Shown here: positions 33,718 through 42,365 of the stretch, in pieces | Layout of the letters: each line of letters begins with the position of its first letter | Position numbering within the stretch: the stretch's first letter is position 1 | DNA from: Micromonospora noduli | GTDB lineage: Bacteria; Actinomycetota; Actinomycetes; Mycobacteriales; Micromonosporaceae | Assembly: GCF_003264365.1 (NCBI RefSeq) | Contig: NZ_PYAK01000012.1 | Location: 1-64,000 of the forward strand | Length of the DNA: 64,000 nucleotides | Reading direction: 5' to 3' | Notes under the pieces: generated by a model | What the model was told of the DNA's origin: nothing | Seen by the model: only the letters and a program-made list of their open reading frames with translations | The model's database searches: none | Program-made: the position numbers and the translations under genes

Positions 33718-34488
33718 TCAGAGCCAGTCGAACCACTCCCGGGGCAGCAGCGCGTAGCCGACGAAGGCGAACACGTCGAGCAGTGTGTGCGCGATGATCA
33801 GCGGCAGCACCCGCCGGGTGCGCAGGTAGAAGAGGCTGAACACGACGCCCATGATCGCGTTGCCGACGAAGGCGCCGAAGCCCTGGTAGAGATGGTACGA
33901 GCCGCGCAGCAGCGCGCTGGCCGCGATGATCGCGGCCAGCCGCCACTGGAGCTGGCGCAGCCGGGTGACCAGGTAACCGACCACGATCACCTCTTCCAGC
34001 ACGGCGTTCTGCACGGCGGCGAGGATCAGCACCGGAACCGTCCACCAGACGTCCGGCAGCGCGGCCGGCACCAGCGTGGCGTTGAGACCCAGGTGGGCCG
34101 CCACCCAGAACAACGCCAGCCCGGGTAGGCCGATCAGCGCCGCCAGGCCGGCGCCGCGCGCCACGTCCTGACCGGGCCGCCGGGCGTCCAGGCCGAGAGT
34201 CCGCGCCGGGTCGCCGGGGTCACGGGTGAGCAGGTGTACGGCGAGCAGCACGGGCAGCAGCGCGAACACGATGCCGAGCAGCTGGTACGTGAGGTCCAGC
34301 CAGGGGCGGGCCGACGCCGAGGTGTTCAACGAGGCGGTCTGCTTGGAGAGCGGACCGTCGGCGGTCAACTTCGCGATGATCGAGACCACCGCGTAGATCG
34401 CGGACTGGCCGAGGGAGAGGCCGAGGACCAGCAGCGTCTCGGTGCCCAGCAGTCGGCGGGACACCGGGCGGGTCAGCTCAACGGTCAC
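33718..34488 (-). CDS. CPBP family intramembrane metalloprotease
   Basis: A 256-residue membrane protein with about seven to eight predicted helices. The CPBP/CAAX protease motifs are present: the Glu-Glu pair in NAVLEEVIVVGY, a His in LLRGSYHLYQG, and the last His in LIIAHTLLDVF. Such glutamic or metallo-type proteases act within the membrane; bacterial roles include processing of peptides and self-protection, but none can be assigned here. The GTG at 34488 was preferred, because upstream codons lack a ribosome site and lie in a His/Ser-rich unlikely sequence. It converges with the Ala/Pro-rich gene (4-base gap). Confidence 0.85.
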   Translation of the reverse strand: MTVELTRPVSRRLLGTETLLVLGLSLGQSAIYAVVSIIAKLTADGPLSKQTASLNTSASARPWLDLTYQLLGIVFALLPVLLAVHLLTRDPGDPARTLGLDARRPGQDVARGAGLAALIGLPGLALFWVAAHLGLNATLVPAALPDVWWTVPVLILAAVQNAVLEEVIVVGYLVTRLRQLQWRLAAIIAASALLRGSYHLYQGFGAFVGNAIMGVVFSLFYLRTRRVLPLIIAHTLLDVFAFVGYALLPREWFDWL

Positions 34489-34632
34489 CGCACCACTCTG
34501 CCCGACGCACGGCACCCGGGACACGGCCGACCGGCCACCATGAGCCGATCGCACATTCTGTGCGACCGGTCGACACTCTCCGTGGAGATTCTATGGGCGC
34601 CCGATCCGTTGCCGTCTGGAGAAGGAGCGTCC

Positions 34633-35748
34633 GTGGACAACCTCGCGCGGTTGCTGAAGGAGAGCTGGACCCTGGTCGAGGACGACCGGGTCCGGTTGAG
34701 CGGTCACTTCTACGCTCGGCTGTTCCTGCTCGACCCCGCCCTGCGGCAACTCTTCCCGGTGCAGATGACCGGTCAGGGCGACCGCCTACTCGAAGCGATC
34801 ATCACGGCGATCCACACTGTCGACGACCCGGAGAGCTTCGACGAGTTCCTCCGGGCGCTGGGCCGCGACCACCGCAAGTACCACGTCGACGAGCGGCACT
34901 ACGCCACGATGGGCGTCGCACTTCTGGACGCGCTGCGCAGCACCGCCGGCGACGGCTGGAACCTGGAGTACGACCAGGCGTGGCGGGAGGCGTACGCGGC
35001 GATCGCCGCCCTGATGGTGGCCGGCGCCGCCTCCGACGACGACCCGCCGTTCTGGCACGCCGAGGTGCTGACCCACGAGCGGTACGGCCCGGACACCGCC
35101 GTTCTGACCTGCCGGGCGTTGCAGCATCCGCTGCGTTGGCAGGCGGGGCAGTACGTGAGCCTGGAGGTGCCGCGCTACCACCCCCGGGTGTGGCGCAACT
35201 ACTCGGTGGCGAACGCCCCGAACGACGACAACGTGCTGGAGTTCCACGTGCGGTCTCCGGGGGCCGGCTGGGTGTCCGGCGCCCTGGTGCGGCGGGTACG
35301 GCCGGGTGACCTGCTCCGCCTGGCGGCGCCGATGGGGTCGATGACAGTGGACCGCGCCTCGGAACGGGACATCCTCTGCGTGGCCGGCGGCGTCGGGCTG
35401 GCGCCGATCAAGGCGCTGGTGGAGGAGTTGGCCACCTTCAACCGGACCCGGTGGGTGCACGTCTTCTACGGCGCACGGCAGGCGGCCGACCTGTACGGCC
35501 TGGACGGGTTGCAGGAGTTGGTGGCCGTACACCCGTGGTTGTCGGTCACCGCGGCGTGCAGTGAGGATCCGGACTTCGACGGCGAGCAGGGCGAGATCCC
35601 GGAGGTCGTGGCCCGGTACGGCCCGTGGACCACGCACGACTGCTTCGTCTCCGGTGCCGCCCGGATGGTCCGGTCCACCCTGCGGGTGCTGGCCGCGGAC
35701 AACGTGCCGCCGCCGCACATCCGCTACGACACCTTCGGTGACCTCTAG
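34633..35748 (+). CDS. Flavohemoglobin-like globin/FAD reductase
   Basis: A 371-residue two-domain protein. The globin part (about 1-140) has the proximal His in GRDHRKYHV and Tyr B10 in HFYARLF. The ferredoxin-NADP reductase part (about 150-371) has the FAD motif RNYSVANAP, the pyridine nucleotide motif CVAGGVGLAPI and the C-terminal IRYDTFG. Flavohemoglobins convert nitric oxide with O2 to nitrate using NAD(P)H. It is slightly shorter than E. coli Hmp (396 residues). The GTG at 34633 is preceded by GAAGGAG. It is followed by a strong terminator. Confidence 0.88.
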   Translation: MDNLARLLKESWTLVEDDRVRLSGHFYARLFLLDPALRQLFPVQMTGQGDRLLEAIITAIHTVDDPESFDEFLRALGRDHRKYHVDERHYATMGVALLDALRSTAGDGWNLEYDQAWREAYAAIAALMVAGAASDDDPPFWHAEVLTHERYGPDTAVLTCRALQHPLRWQAGQYVSLEVPRYHPRVWRNYSVANAPNDDNVLEFHVRSPGAGWVSGALVRRVRPGDLLRLAAPMGSMTVDRASERDILCVAGGVGLAPIKALVEELATFNRTRWVHVFYGARQAADLYGLDGLQELVAVHPWLSVTAACSEDPDFDGEQGEIPEVVARYGPWTTHDCFVSGAARMVRSTLRVLAADNVPPPHIRYDTFGDL

Positions 35749-35764
35749 ACGTTCCTCCCCCCAC

Positions 35765-35806
35765 ACCGGGGCGCGTGCCCCTGCCCCCTGGGGCACGCGC
35801 CCCGGT
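35765..35806. terminator. Perfect 17-bp hairpin between convergent genes
   Basis: ACCGGGGCGCGTGCCCC and GGGGCACGCGCCCCGGT pair perfectly around an 8-base loop, 16 bases after the flavohemoglobin stop; bidirectional terminator. Confidence 0.85.
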
Positions 35807-35816
35807 CCCTTCCTGG

Positions 35817-37346
35817 TCAGTAGCGCCAGGGGCGCCCGGTCTCGCGGTACTCCTCCACCGGCACCAACGGCACGCCGGGTGCCATCCGGTCGACGTAGAG
35901 CCGACCCTCCAGGTGGTCGATCTCGTGTGCGACCAGCCGGGCCATGCCGAATTCGAACGACGTGATGATCCGGCTGCCGTCCCACTGGGCGTGTTCCACG
36001 TCCAGGCGCAGTGGCCGGGGCACCAGACCTCGGTGGTCGAAGAAGGAGAGGCAGCCCTCGTACTGCTCGTCGGTCTCCGGGTCGGCGTCGACCACACGTG
36101 GGTTGAGCAGTACGACCGGCTCCGCCGACCGGTCGGGGGGCCGCACCACGGCCGCCGCGCGGCCGATGCCGAACTGCGGGGCGGCGACGCCCACCCCCTT
36201 GTTGAACGGGTGCAGCTCGTCGAGCCGGGCCAGGGCCATGGTGAGCCGGTCGACCACGTCCCGGGCGACGTGTTCCTCCCCGGGCAGGTCGAACGGGCGA
36301 GCCCGCTGGCGGAGCAGGTCGTCCCCGCGTTGCACGATGCCGAGGCCGCGCATCCGGTCGCTGGGTCGGACCCGTGCGCCGCCGGGGCCGATGTCCGGTT
36401 CGGTGTCCGGGCGGGCACGGAACCGCCACTGCATCCGGTAGCGGGCGTTCAACGGGGGATCGTCGGTCTGCCAGTCGTAGATCACCCGGTCGCCCTCGTC
36501 GTGACGCTGCGGCGCCGTCCGCAGCGGGCCCTCCTCCGCGCTGAGGGAGGTCTCCACGCCCCAGACCTGCGGGTCGAGGGCCGCGGGCAGGTCCAGGCGT
36601 ACGGCGAGCTGCCGGGTGGGCAGTCGGACGGCTCGCTGGAACCAGGGGCCCCACTTCTCGTGCCCGACGCTGTACGCGTACTCGATGGTGGCCCGGTCGC
36701 CCGGGTAGAGGGGGAAGCGTCGCTCCCCGTTCTCGAAGAGCAGCCAGATCTCCTTGAACGCGTCCCGATCGTGCTTGGCTCGCCAGTGCATCGGCTCCGG
36801 GTCTCCGCCGCCGTCGTCTCGACGGGCCTGTATCTGCAGCTCGGCGAAGGTGAGGGGGTGCTCCCGATGGTGCCGGTTGGAGCGGCCGGGGTCGTTCGGG
36901 TAGCGGTCGACGGCGACCCGGACCAGGTAGCGGGTGACCGGCTCGGTGCCGGCGTTGTACAGCTCACGGTGGATGACGCACCGGTAGCCGTCGTCGGCGT
37001 GGGTGAGGGTGGCCAGCTCCCGTTCCACGACCAGGCCGGTGCCGGGTGGCAGCCACTGGCCTGGCAGGTACGGCTCGCGGTGCGGCTGACCCGACCGGGC
37101 GTGGCGTAGGTCGTCGTACTCCCGGAAGCGCTGCCAGATCGCGCCGCTTGCCTCCAGGACGGCCTCCGCGCGGCGGGCGAAGTCCTCGGTTGGGCGGTGC
37201 CGGCGCCCCTCGACATGGCTCACGTAGGACGGGTCGAACCCCATCAGGACGGCCAGTTGCTTCTTGGACAACCCGCGCCCGGTCCGTTGCCGGGCGAGTT
37301 CGGCCGCGAAGGAGTCGGCAGCCCGTTCGAGGGGTGAGGTCGTCAT
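35817..37346 (-). CDS. HTH (XRE-like) protein fused to a peptide deformylase domain
   Basis: A 509-residue fusion. Residues about 10-70 are an XRE-type helix-turn-helix (GLSKKQLAVLMGFDPSYVSHVEG). Residues about 90-320 are a beta-rich middle domain (RCVIHRELYNAGTEPVTRYLV, FPLYPGDRATIEYAYSVGHEKWGPW). Residues about 334-509 are a peptide deformylase with all three motifs: GVGVAAPQ (384-391), EGCLS (430-434, metal Cys432) and HEIDH (474-478, metal His474/His478, catalytic Glu475). PDF removes formyl from nascent Met. The HTH may make it a regulator or a DNA-tethered enzyme. The ATG at 37346 follows GAGGAAG. Direct repeats of CTTGCG lie in its promoter. Confidence 0.88.
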   Translation of the reverse strand: MTTSPLERAADSFAAELARQRTGRGLSKKQLAVLMGFDPSYVSHVEGRRHRPTEDFARRAEAVLEASGAIWQRFREYDDLRHARSGQPHREPYLPGQWLPPGTGLVVERELATLTHADDGYRCVIHRELYNAGTEPVTRYLVRVAVDRYPNDPGRSNRHHREHPLTFAELQIQARRDDGGGDPEPMHWRAKHDRDAFKEIWLLFENGERRFPLYPGDRATIEYAYSVGHEKWGPWFQRAVRLPTRQLAVRLDLPAALDPQVWGVETSLSAEEGPLRTAPQRHDEGDRVIYDWQTDDPPLNARYRMQWRFRARPDTEPDIGPGGARVRPSDRMRGLGIVQRGDDLLRQRARPFDLPGEEHVARDVVDRLTMALARLDELHPFNKGVGVAAPQFGIGRAAAVVRPPDRSAEPVVLLNPRVVDADPETDEQYEGCLSFFDHRGLVPRPLRLDVEHAQWDGSRIITSFEFGMARLVAHEIDHLEGRLYVDRMAPGVPLVPVEEYRETGRPWRY

Positions 37347-37545
37347 CAGCTTCCTCGTGGCCGGGGCTATAAGTTTCACGTTCCGTGCGCAAGCACACAC
37401 GCAAGTGGCATGTTTTCGACACACCGCTTGACAATCCACCGATGGTCATCGATTGTGCGGCGGCGTTTCCCAGCACTGACTCCGGGTAGTACGCGAAGCG
37501 CTACACCCTTCGGATACGGGGTGACCTGGGAGTCAGGGATGTGAC

Positions 37546-37593
37546 CAAGGTGAGGCTTCCCTTACGGCCAGGGGCTTGGTTAGGCTAGCCTTA
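37546..37593. promoter_or_regulatory. Tandem iron boxes (DtxR/IdeR type) upstream of the FhuF-like gene
   Basis: CTTGGTTAGGCTAGCCTTA (37575-37593) matches 15 of 19 positions of the DtxR-family box TTAGGTTAGGCTAACCTAA; a weaker copy at 37546-37564 (CAAGGTGAGGCTTCCCTTA) matches about 13. They lie 67-115 bases upstream of the FhuF-like start, so iron repression is expected. The rest of the 314-base gap (37347-37660) shows no gene. Confidence 0.75.
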
Positions 37594-37660
37594 GCTCAGG
37601 ACGGCACTGGTTCGTCCGCCGGGGCGCACTCCTCGGTCACACAGACAGGGGACGACTCAG

Positions 37661-38449
37661 GTGACAGCGGTGATGCCACGGCGAGAGGCCGCCACCACGC
37701 CGCTCGCTCCCGTCACCGCGGCGCTCCGGGCCATGTTCGGCACCGACGACCTCCCCGGCCTCGCCCGGGGCCTGCTGGTCGACGACGAGCTCGGCTGGGC
37801 GCCCGCCACCACCCTGATCGACGGCAGCCGACTGCCGGAGCTGCTGAACGGCGCCGCCGTCCGCTGGGGCGGCACCCCGCACGCCTGCGCGGCGCTGGCC
37901 TGGAAGTCCTACAGCTACTGGGCCGCGCTCCCGGTCGTGCTCGGCTGGGCCTCCGCCCGGCGCGTGCCACTGCTCGATCCGGCCGACCTGCTGATTCACT
38001 TCGAGGACCATCGGCAGCTGCTCACCATGGGCCTGCGCCGGGGCACCACAGTGGCGGTGCTGCCGAACGATCCGCTGGCACTGGCCGGCCTGCCGGAGGT
38101 GCGGGTCGTCGCCGACGAGGCGGAGCTGCTGGCCGCGTTGCGCGCGTCCCTGCTCGACGCTCACCTGGCGCCGCTCATCACGGCGATCCAGTCCGAGGTC
38201 CGGGTGGGCACCCGGACGCTGCTCGGCTCTGTCGCCTCCGGCATCGCGCACGGCATCCTGCGGGCCGCCGACGCCCTGCCCGGCTCCACGGTGCAGAGCA
38301 TCGACACAGTGCTCGGCGCGCTCGACCTGGCCGACCTGATCGAGCTGGTGCCGGGGCCGACCGGTGAGCCGACAGTGCAGCGCCGCACCTGCTGCCTCGC
38401 CTTCACCCTGCCCCGCCCGAAGGTCTGCCAGGGCTGCTGCGTCCGCTAG
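37661..38449 (+). CDS. FhuF-like [2Fe-2S] ferric siderophore reductase
   Basis: A 262-residue protein ending in the FhuF-type cluster motif Cys-Cys-x10-Cys-x2-Cys (Cys244, Cys245, Cys256, Cys259). The preceding IucA/IucC-like FhuF fold has WAPATTLIDG and HACAALAWKSYSYWAALPVVLGW. FhuF-like proteins release iron from siderophores by reduction in the cytosol. Promoter iron boxes fit this role. No siderophore biosynthesis or transport gene is adjacent. GTG start with GGGGA upstream; an ATG four codons later is an alternative. Confidence 0.88.
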   Translation: MTAVMPRREAATTPLAPVTAALRAMFGTDDLPGLARGLLVDDELGWAPATTLIDGSRLPELLNGAAVRWGGTPHACAALAWKSYSYWAALPVVLGWASARRVPLLDPADLLIHFEDHRQLLTMGLRRGTTVAVLPNDPLALAGLPEVRVVADEAELLAALRASLLDAHLAPLITAIQSEVRVGTRTLLGSVASGIAHGILRAADALPGSTVQSIDTVLGALDLADLIELVPGPTGEPTVQRRTCCLAFTLPRPKVCQGCCVR

Positions 38450-38488
38450 GGCGGCCTGGGCCGCGCCGCTCAGTCGGTGCCGTACTGC

Positions 38489-40324
38489 TCAGTCGGTCAG
38501 TGACCGGACATCCCACACCCACACGCCGCCGGTAAAGACCGGTTGTATCCCGGTCAGCTCGGTCATGCCCCGGCGCAGTGCGGCCTCGTGCTCGTGTGGC
38601 CCGAGGATGACCACCCCGGCCCGCCAGTAGCGCAGGTCGTCGACCGCTCGGACCCGACTCTGCGGTGTAATCGGCGGCACCGCCCCGGTGCGCCGGATGG
38701 TGGCGAAGAAGCTGCTGGTGGGGCGGGGCGTCGCACCGAACAACGCGACCTTCGGCGGATCGGCGTTCGGGCGGGTGTCCGGGCCGAGGAAGTAGCCACG
38801 GGCCAGCGGCATGTCCAACCGGGTCGCCGCGGACCAGCGCAGCGGCTCGGCGTAGGTGGTGTCCGGCAACGGCAGGGTCACCACACTGCGCCCACCGGTC
38901 ACGTACGGCCGCCAGGCCCCACTGGTCACGAAGCTGGGGACCGGGTCGGGGCGGGCCACGGGCAGCGGGGTGGGGACGATCGGCAACAGGGCCATCGTGA
39001 GCACTGTGGCGGTGACGAAGCGAACCTGCCCCCGAGCGGCCGGGTGCGCCTCGGCCAACTCGCGGGCACGTTCGGCACCGTAGGCGAGCAGCAGCCCGAT
39101 GATCGGGGTGATCGCCAACGCCCAGCGTGTCGGCACCACCGAGTGCAGGATGGGCAGGTTCTCCAGCGCCGCCCAGGGGCCCGGCACACCCGTACCCCGG
39201 TTGTCGAAGCGGACCTCCCGACCCAGCGAGAGCACCGCGAAGAGCAACCCGAGCGCGGCCAGCGCGAGCACCACGATCGAGCGGCGCAGCCACCAGACCA
39301 GGGCGATCACCAGCACCACCAGTGACCAACCGAAGAAGCTGTTCTCCTCGGTCGGGTTCTTGGCCAGGCCCGCGGCGGTGCGTGCGCTACCGGCGAGTGA
39401 TTCCCGGGAGTACGCGACGAACGAGGCCACGTCGCTGGAGTAGCCGCGGATGAGGCGGGACAGCCCGGAGTACGCGTCCGGTCCGAAGAACTGGACGTAA
39501 AGGGGGTACGCGAGCAGGAGCGCGGCGACCCCGGCGGCGACGGCCAGCCCGGCGATGAAGGATCGGGCCCGCGACCGTAGATCCGGGCGGCCGAGGGCGA
39601 GCACGCCGACGGTCACGCCGAGCCCGATCGCGGTCATCAGCAGGATCTCCAGGTTGAGGAACGCCTGCCAGACGATGACCAGCGCGAGGAGGACCCCGTT
39701 GCGCAGCCAGCGGCCCGGTTCACCGAGTCGTAGCGTGCGCCAAATGATCAACGGGACGACGAACTGCGACACGATGTTCGGGTGCCCATTGGCGTGCGAC
39801 ACCATGGCCGGCGCGAACGCGCAGAAGCCGGCACCCAGCCACGCCGGCCCCCGGCTGCCGATCAGAACCCGGGAGAGCACGAAATACCAGGCCGTGGCGG
39901 TGGCAATCATGCCGGCGGTGAGAAAGATCAGAAATGACGCTCGCGGCCCGAACAACAGGGTGATCGGCGTCATTGGCAATGAAATGGATAATACGGACGT
40001 ATTGGCCATCAGATTGACGCCGTCGGGGACGTTCATCTGATTGGAATGGAACGGATACGCAAAGTGCGTGACTACTCGCGCACCGTGGGCCATCATCCAT
40101 TCGAACTGCGACTGATCGGACTGGTTGTCCCGCACATCGCTGTTCGGGTCCAGCCAGAGTCGACAGGTGACCCAGAAGCCAAGCAGCACGAAGCTCAGCA
40201 CGGCGACCAGATCGGCCCACATCCCCCTACGGGAAGGCCGAACGGCACCGGAAGCCCTCTCCGCCGACGGCGCGGCGGCCGGGCCGCCGCTGCCGCTGGG
40301 CACGTCCGGTTCAGGAGTAGTCAT
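38489..40324 (-). CDS. Multi-pass GT-C type membrane glycosyltransferase-like protein
   Basis: A 611-residue membrane protein with about ten to twelve predicted helices, a short Pro/Ser-rich cytosolic N-terminus and a C-terminal extracytoplasmic domain (about 460-611). The first loop has DNQSDQSQFEWMMAHGA and YPFHSNQMNVPDGVN, the acidic first-loop arrangement of GT-C glycosyltransferases that use polyprenyl-phosphate sugars. The acceptor is unknown; lipid or cell-wall glycan decoration is likely. It is divergent from a methyltransferase gene (40537), a pairing that suggests a shared pathway. Confidence 0.7.
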   Translation of the reverse strand: MTTPEPDVPSGSGGPAAAPSAERASGAVRPSRRGMWADLVAVLSFVLLGFWVTCRLWLDPNSDVRDNQSDQSQFEWMMAHGARVVTHFAYPFHSNQMNVPDGVNLMANTSVLSISLPMTPITLLFGPRASFLIFLTAGMIATATAWYFVLSRVLIGSRGPAWLGAGFCAFAPAMVSHANGHPNIVSQFVVPLIIWRTLRLGEPGRWLRNGVLLALVIVWQAFLNLEILLMTAIGLGVTVGVLALGRPDLRSRARSFIAGLAVAAGVAALLLAYPLYVQFFGPDAYSGLSRLIRGYSSDVASFVAYSRESLAGSARTAAGLAKNPTEENSFFGWSLVVLVIALVWWLRRSIVVLALAALGLLFAVLSLGREVRFDNRGTGVPGPWAALENLPILHSVVPTRWALAITPIIGLLLAYGAERARELAEAHPAARGQVRFVTATVLTMALLPIVPTPLPVARPDPVPSFVTSGAWRPYVTGGRSVVTLPLPDTTYAEPLRWSAATRLDMPLARGYFLGPDTRPNADPPKVALFGATPRPTSSFFATIRRTGAVPPITPQSRVRAVDDLRYWRAGVVILGPHEHEAALRRGMTELTGIQPVFTGGVWVWDVRSLTD

Positions 40325-40536
40325 GACAATTCATAGGGTAGTCAGCGTATGGCGCCGCCGTGACATGTTTCGGGGTACTGCCGTACTATGTGCCGGGTTC
40401 GCCGACCGCCGATCACGAACCCACCCCCCGACCACAATTCGGCCACCCCGATGCCCCGATTCTTTCGCCATCCCAGCGGATGATTCACTCTGTCGGTCCA
40501 GGCACGGGTCGAGTTCATATCGTGAGGAATCGACGC

Positions 40537-41247
40537 ATGGCAGAAATCACTGGGGATCAGCGCGTGCAGTCCGAGGTGCTGGAAGGCCTGGCAACCGCTG
40601 TCAACCACCGTCGCTGGTTCATCGAACTGGCCGTGCCGTATCTCGGCGACGACCCGATCGAGATCGGCAGCGGCCTCGGTGACTACGCACTGGAATGGTC
40701 CGAGCGGCTGCCGCGGTTCACCGCAACCGAGGCCGACCCGGACCGGCTCGTGCAGCTCAAGGAGCGCCTCGCCGACCGTCCGAACATCGACGTCCGGCAG
40801 ATGCTGCTGCCGCACAACGACCGGGGCGACTACAGCGCCGCCGTCTCGTACAACGTCCTGGAGCACATCGAGGACCACGTGGGCGCGCTGGAGAGCATGC
40901 GCGACCTGGTCCGACCCGGCGGCGCCGTGATCATCATCGTGCCGGCGTTCCAGTTCGCGATGGGCCCGGCCGACATCGCCACCGGGCACGTCCGCCGCTA
41001 CACGAAGAAGACGCTCGGGGCGGCGATGACCGACGCCGGTCTGACCATCGAGAAGATGCACTACGCCAACGCGCTCGGGCTGATCGGCTACTTCATGGCC
41101 ACCAAGGTCTTCCGGCTGATGCCGAAGGAGGGCCCGATGGTCAAGGTGTACGACACCCTCGTCCTGCCCGCCACCAAGGCCGCCGAGCAGCTGGTTCTCC
41201 CACCCTTCGGCCAGTCCGTCTTCGCCGTAGCCCGCGTCCCAGCCTGA
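40537..41247 (+). CDS. Class I SAM-dependent methyltransferase
   Basis: A 236-residue methyltransferase. Motif I is PIEIGSGLGDYALEW, motif II FTATEADPDRL, motif post-II VSYNVLEHIEDH and motif III PGGAVIIIVPAF. The C-terminal part (TGHVRRYTKKTLGAAMTDAG) is typical of methyltransferases found beside polyprenyl-linked glycosyltransferases. The ATG at 40537 is preceded by GAGGA at 40524-40528; a longer frame exists upstream without support. It is divergent from the GT-C gene; the 212-base gap contains no other gene. Confidence 0.88.
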   Translation: MAEITGDQRVQSEVLEGLATAVNHRRWFIELAVPYLGDDPIEIGSGLGDYALEWSERLPRFTATEADPDRLVQLKERLADRPNIDVRQMLLPHNDRGDYSAAVSYNVLEHIEDHVGALESMRDLVRPGGAVIIIVPAFQFAMGPADIATGHVRRYTKKTLGAAMTDAGLTIEKMHYANALGLIGYFMATKVFRLMPKEGPMVKVYDTLVLPATKAAEQLVLPPFGQSVFAVARVPA

Positions 41248-41256
41248 CGCACCCAT

Positions 41257-41304
41257 CCCCGCGATCTTGCACCGCACCTCGCGGTCACGTGCAAGATCGC
41301 GGGG
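41257..41304. terminator. Micromonosporaceae-type inverted repeat CCCCGCGATCTTGCA
   Basis: Perfect 15-bp arms at 41257-41271 and 41290-41304 around an 18-base loop, between convergent genes. From memory the GCGATCTTGCA motif is a frequent intergenic repeat in Micromonospora and Salinispora, so it is probably both a dispersed repeat and a bidirectional terminator. Confidence 0.75.
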
Positions 41305-41310
41305 TACGGA

Positions 41311-41853
41311 TCATTCCTTGATCTGGTAGGTCGGGCGGATCACCGCTCGGGCCAGGGTGTGGAACGTCAGGTTGAAGCCGACGTAGGCGGGGCTGGCGTC
41401 CGGAGTCAGGTCCAGGCGGTCGACGTCCAGGGCGTGCACCGCGAAGACGTAGCGGTGCGGGCGGTCGCCGGGCGGCGGAGCCGCGCCGCCGTAGCCCTGC
41501 TCGCCGTAGTCGTTGCGGACCGGGAACGCCCCGCCGAGGTCGGTGCCCGCCGCGCCACCAGCCCCGGTGGGCAACTGGGTGACGTTGACCGGCACGTTCA
41601 CCAGCACCCAGTGCCAGAAACCGCTGCCGGTCGGCGCGTCCGGGTCGTAGCAGGTCACCGTGAAGCTCTTCGTCTCGGCGGGGAAATCCGACCAGGTCAG
41701 CTGCGGCGAGACGTTGTCGCCCCCGGTGCTGCCATGCGCGTGCCGGGCGTCCATCGGCTCGCCGTTCTGCACGTCGTCACTCGTCAGCGTGAACGAGGGC
41801 ACCGTCGGCAGCAGCTCGTACGGGTCCGGGGCGATCGGTCGTTCCAGGGTCAT
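41311..41853 (-). CDS. YbhB/YbcL (PEBP) family protein
   Basis: A 180-residue phosphatidylethanolamine-binding-protein-like protein. Family motifs: NVSPQLTWSDFPAETKSF, TCYDPDAPTGSGFWHWVLVNVP, GYGGAAPPPGDRPHRYVFAVHAL. No signal peptide, so it is cytosolic. Bacterial members bind small anionic ligands but have no settled function. The ATG at 41853 lacks a strong ribosome site; the surrounding genes are unrelated. Confidence 0.92.
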   Translation of the reverse strand: MTLERPIAPDPYELLPTVPSFTLTSDDVQNGEPMDARHAHGSTGGDNVSPQLTWSDFPAETKSFTVTCYDPDAPTGSGFWHWVLVNVPVNVTQLPTGAGGAAGTDLGGAFPVRNDYGEQGYGGAAPPPGDRPHRYVFAVHALDVDRLDLTPDASPAYVGFNLTFHTLARAVIRPTYQIKE

Positions 41854-41996
41854 GGGGACGCGTCCTTCCGATGTGCGGAGATACCAGCCCCTTCTTACCC
41901 CGCCACGGCCCTCCCGACGACCGGAAGCGCGCGCTGACCGACTGTGGTTTCGCGGAGCTACGTTTGAGTTCGGGCAACGTTCCGCAGGGGGACATC

Positions 41997-42152
41997 GTGG
42001 CCGGCATCTGGCGGGACTTCGCGGTAGCCGTCATCACCGCGTTCCGCCGCCGGGACGAGCGAGCCATCGCCGACGAACGCCGACGCGCTGTCGAGCGACT
42101 GGCCGAGGAGACGATCCGCCGGGAACGGCGGTCCACCGACCCGCCGGAGTGA
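41997..42152 (+). CDS. Small basic/acidic helical protein, unknown
   Basis: A 51-residue candidate with a good ribosome site (AGGGGGAC, 5 bases before the GTG). It reads IWRDFAVAVITAFRRRDERA, then a charged helix (ADERRRAVERLAEETIRRE), and ends STDPPE. Strong third-position GC supports coding. No family recognised; a small DNA- or protein-binding helix is possible. An upstream TTG at 41964 could extend it by 11 residues. Confidence 0.5.
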   Translation: MAGIWRDFAVAVITAFRRRDERAIADERRRAVERLAEETIRRERRSTDPPE

Positions 42153-42196
42153 CCGGGACACGGGGGCACCGGACTGCCATCACCCCACCCGCGCCA

Positions 42197-42271
42197 GATC
42201 CACTCGACATTCAGGAAATCGCGGCATCCGCGTGGGCCGAACCCCCCGACTTCCGGGAAGTCGAGTGGATC
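42197..42271. repeat. Inverted repeat beside tRNA-Ser with nested 17-base palindrome
   Basis: GATCCACTCGAC (42197-42208) is repeated exactly inverted as GTCGAGTGGATC (42260-42271). The right side contains CGACTTCCGGGAAGTCG (42247-42263), itself a perfect palindrome around one base. The element ends 8 bases before the tRNA-Ser 3' end (minus strand), so it may act as its terminator or be a relic of an integrated element. Confidence 0.6.
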
Positions 42272-42278
42272 AAGGTGG

Positions 42279-42365
42279 CGGAGGGTGTGGGATTCGAACC
42301 CACGAAGACATCGCTGCCTTACCGGTTTTCAAGACCAGCGCCATCGGCCACTAGGCGAACCCTCC
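42279..42365 (-). tRNA. tRNA-Ser(UGA)
   Basis: Minus-strand cloverleaf with acceptor GGAGGGT/ACCCTCC, anticodon loop CTTGAAA (anticodon TGA), a long variable arm and T-loop GGTTCGAATCC. It decodes UCA and other UCN codons. CCA is not encoded. Confidence 0.95.
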
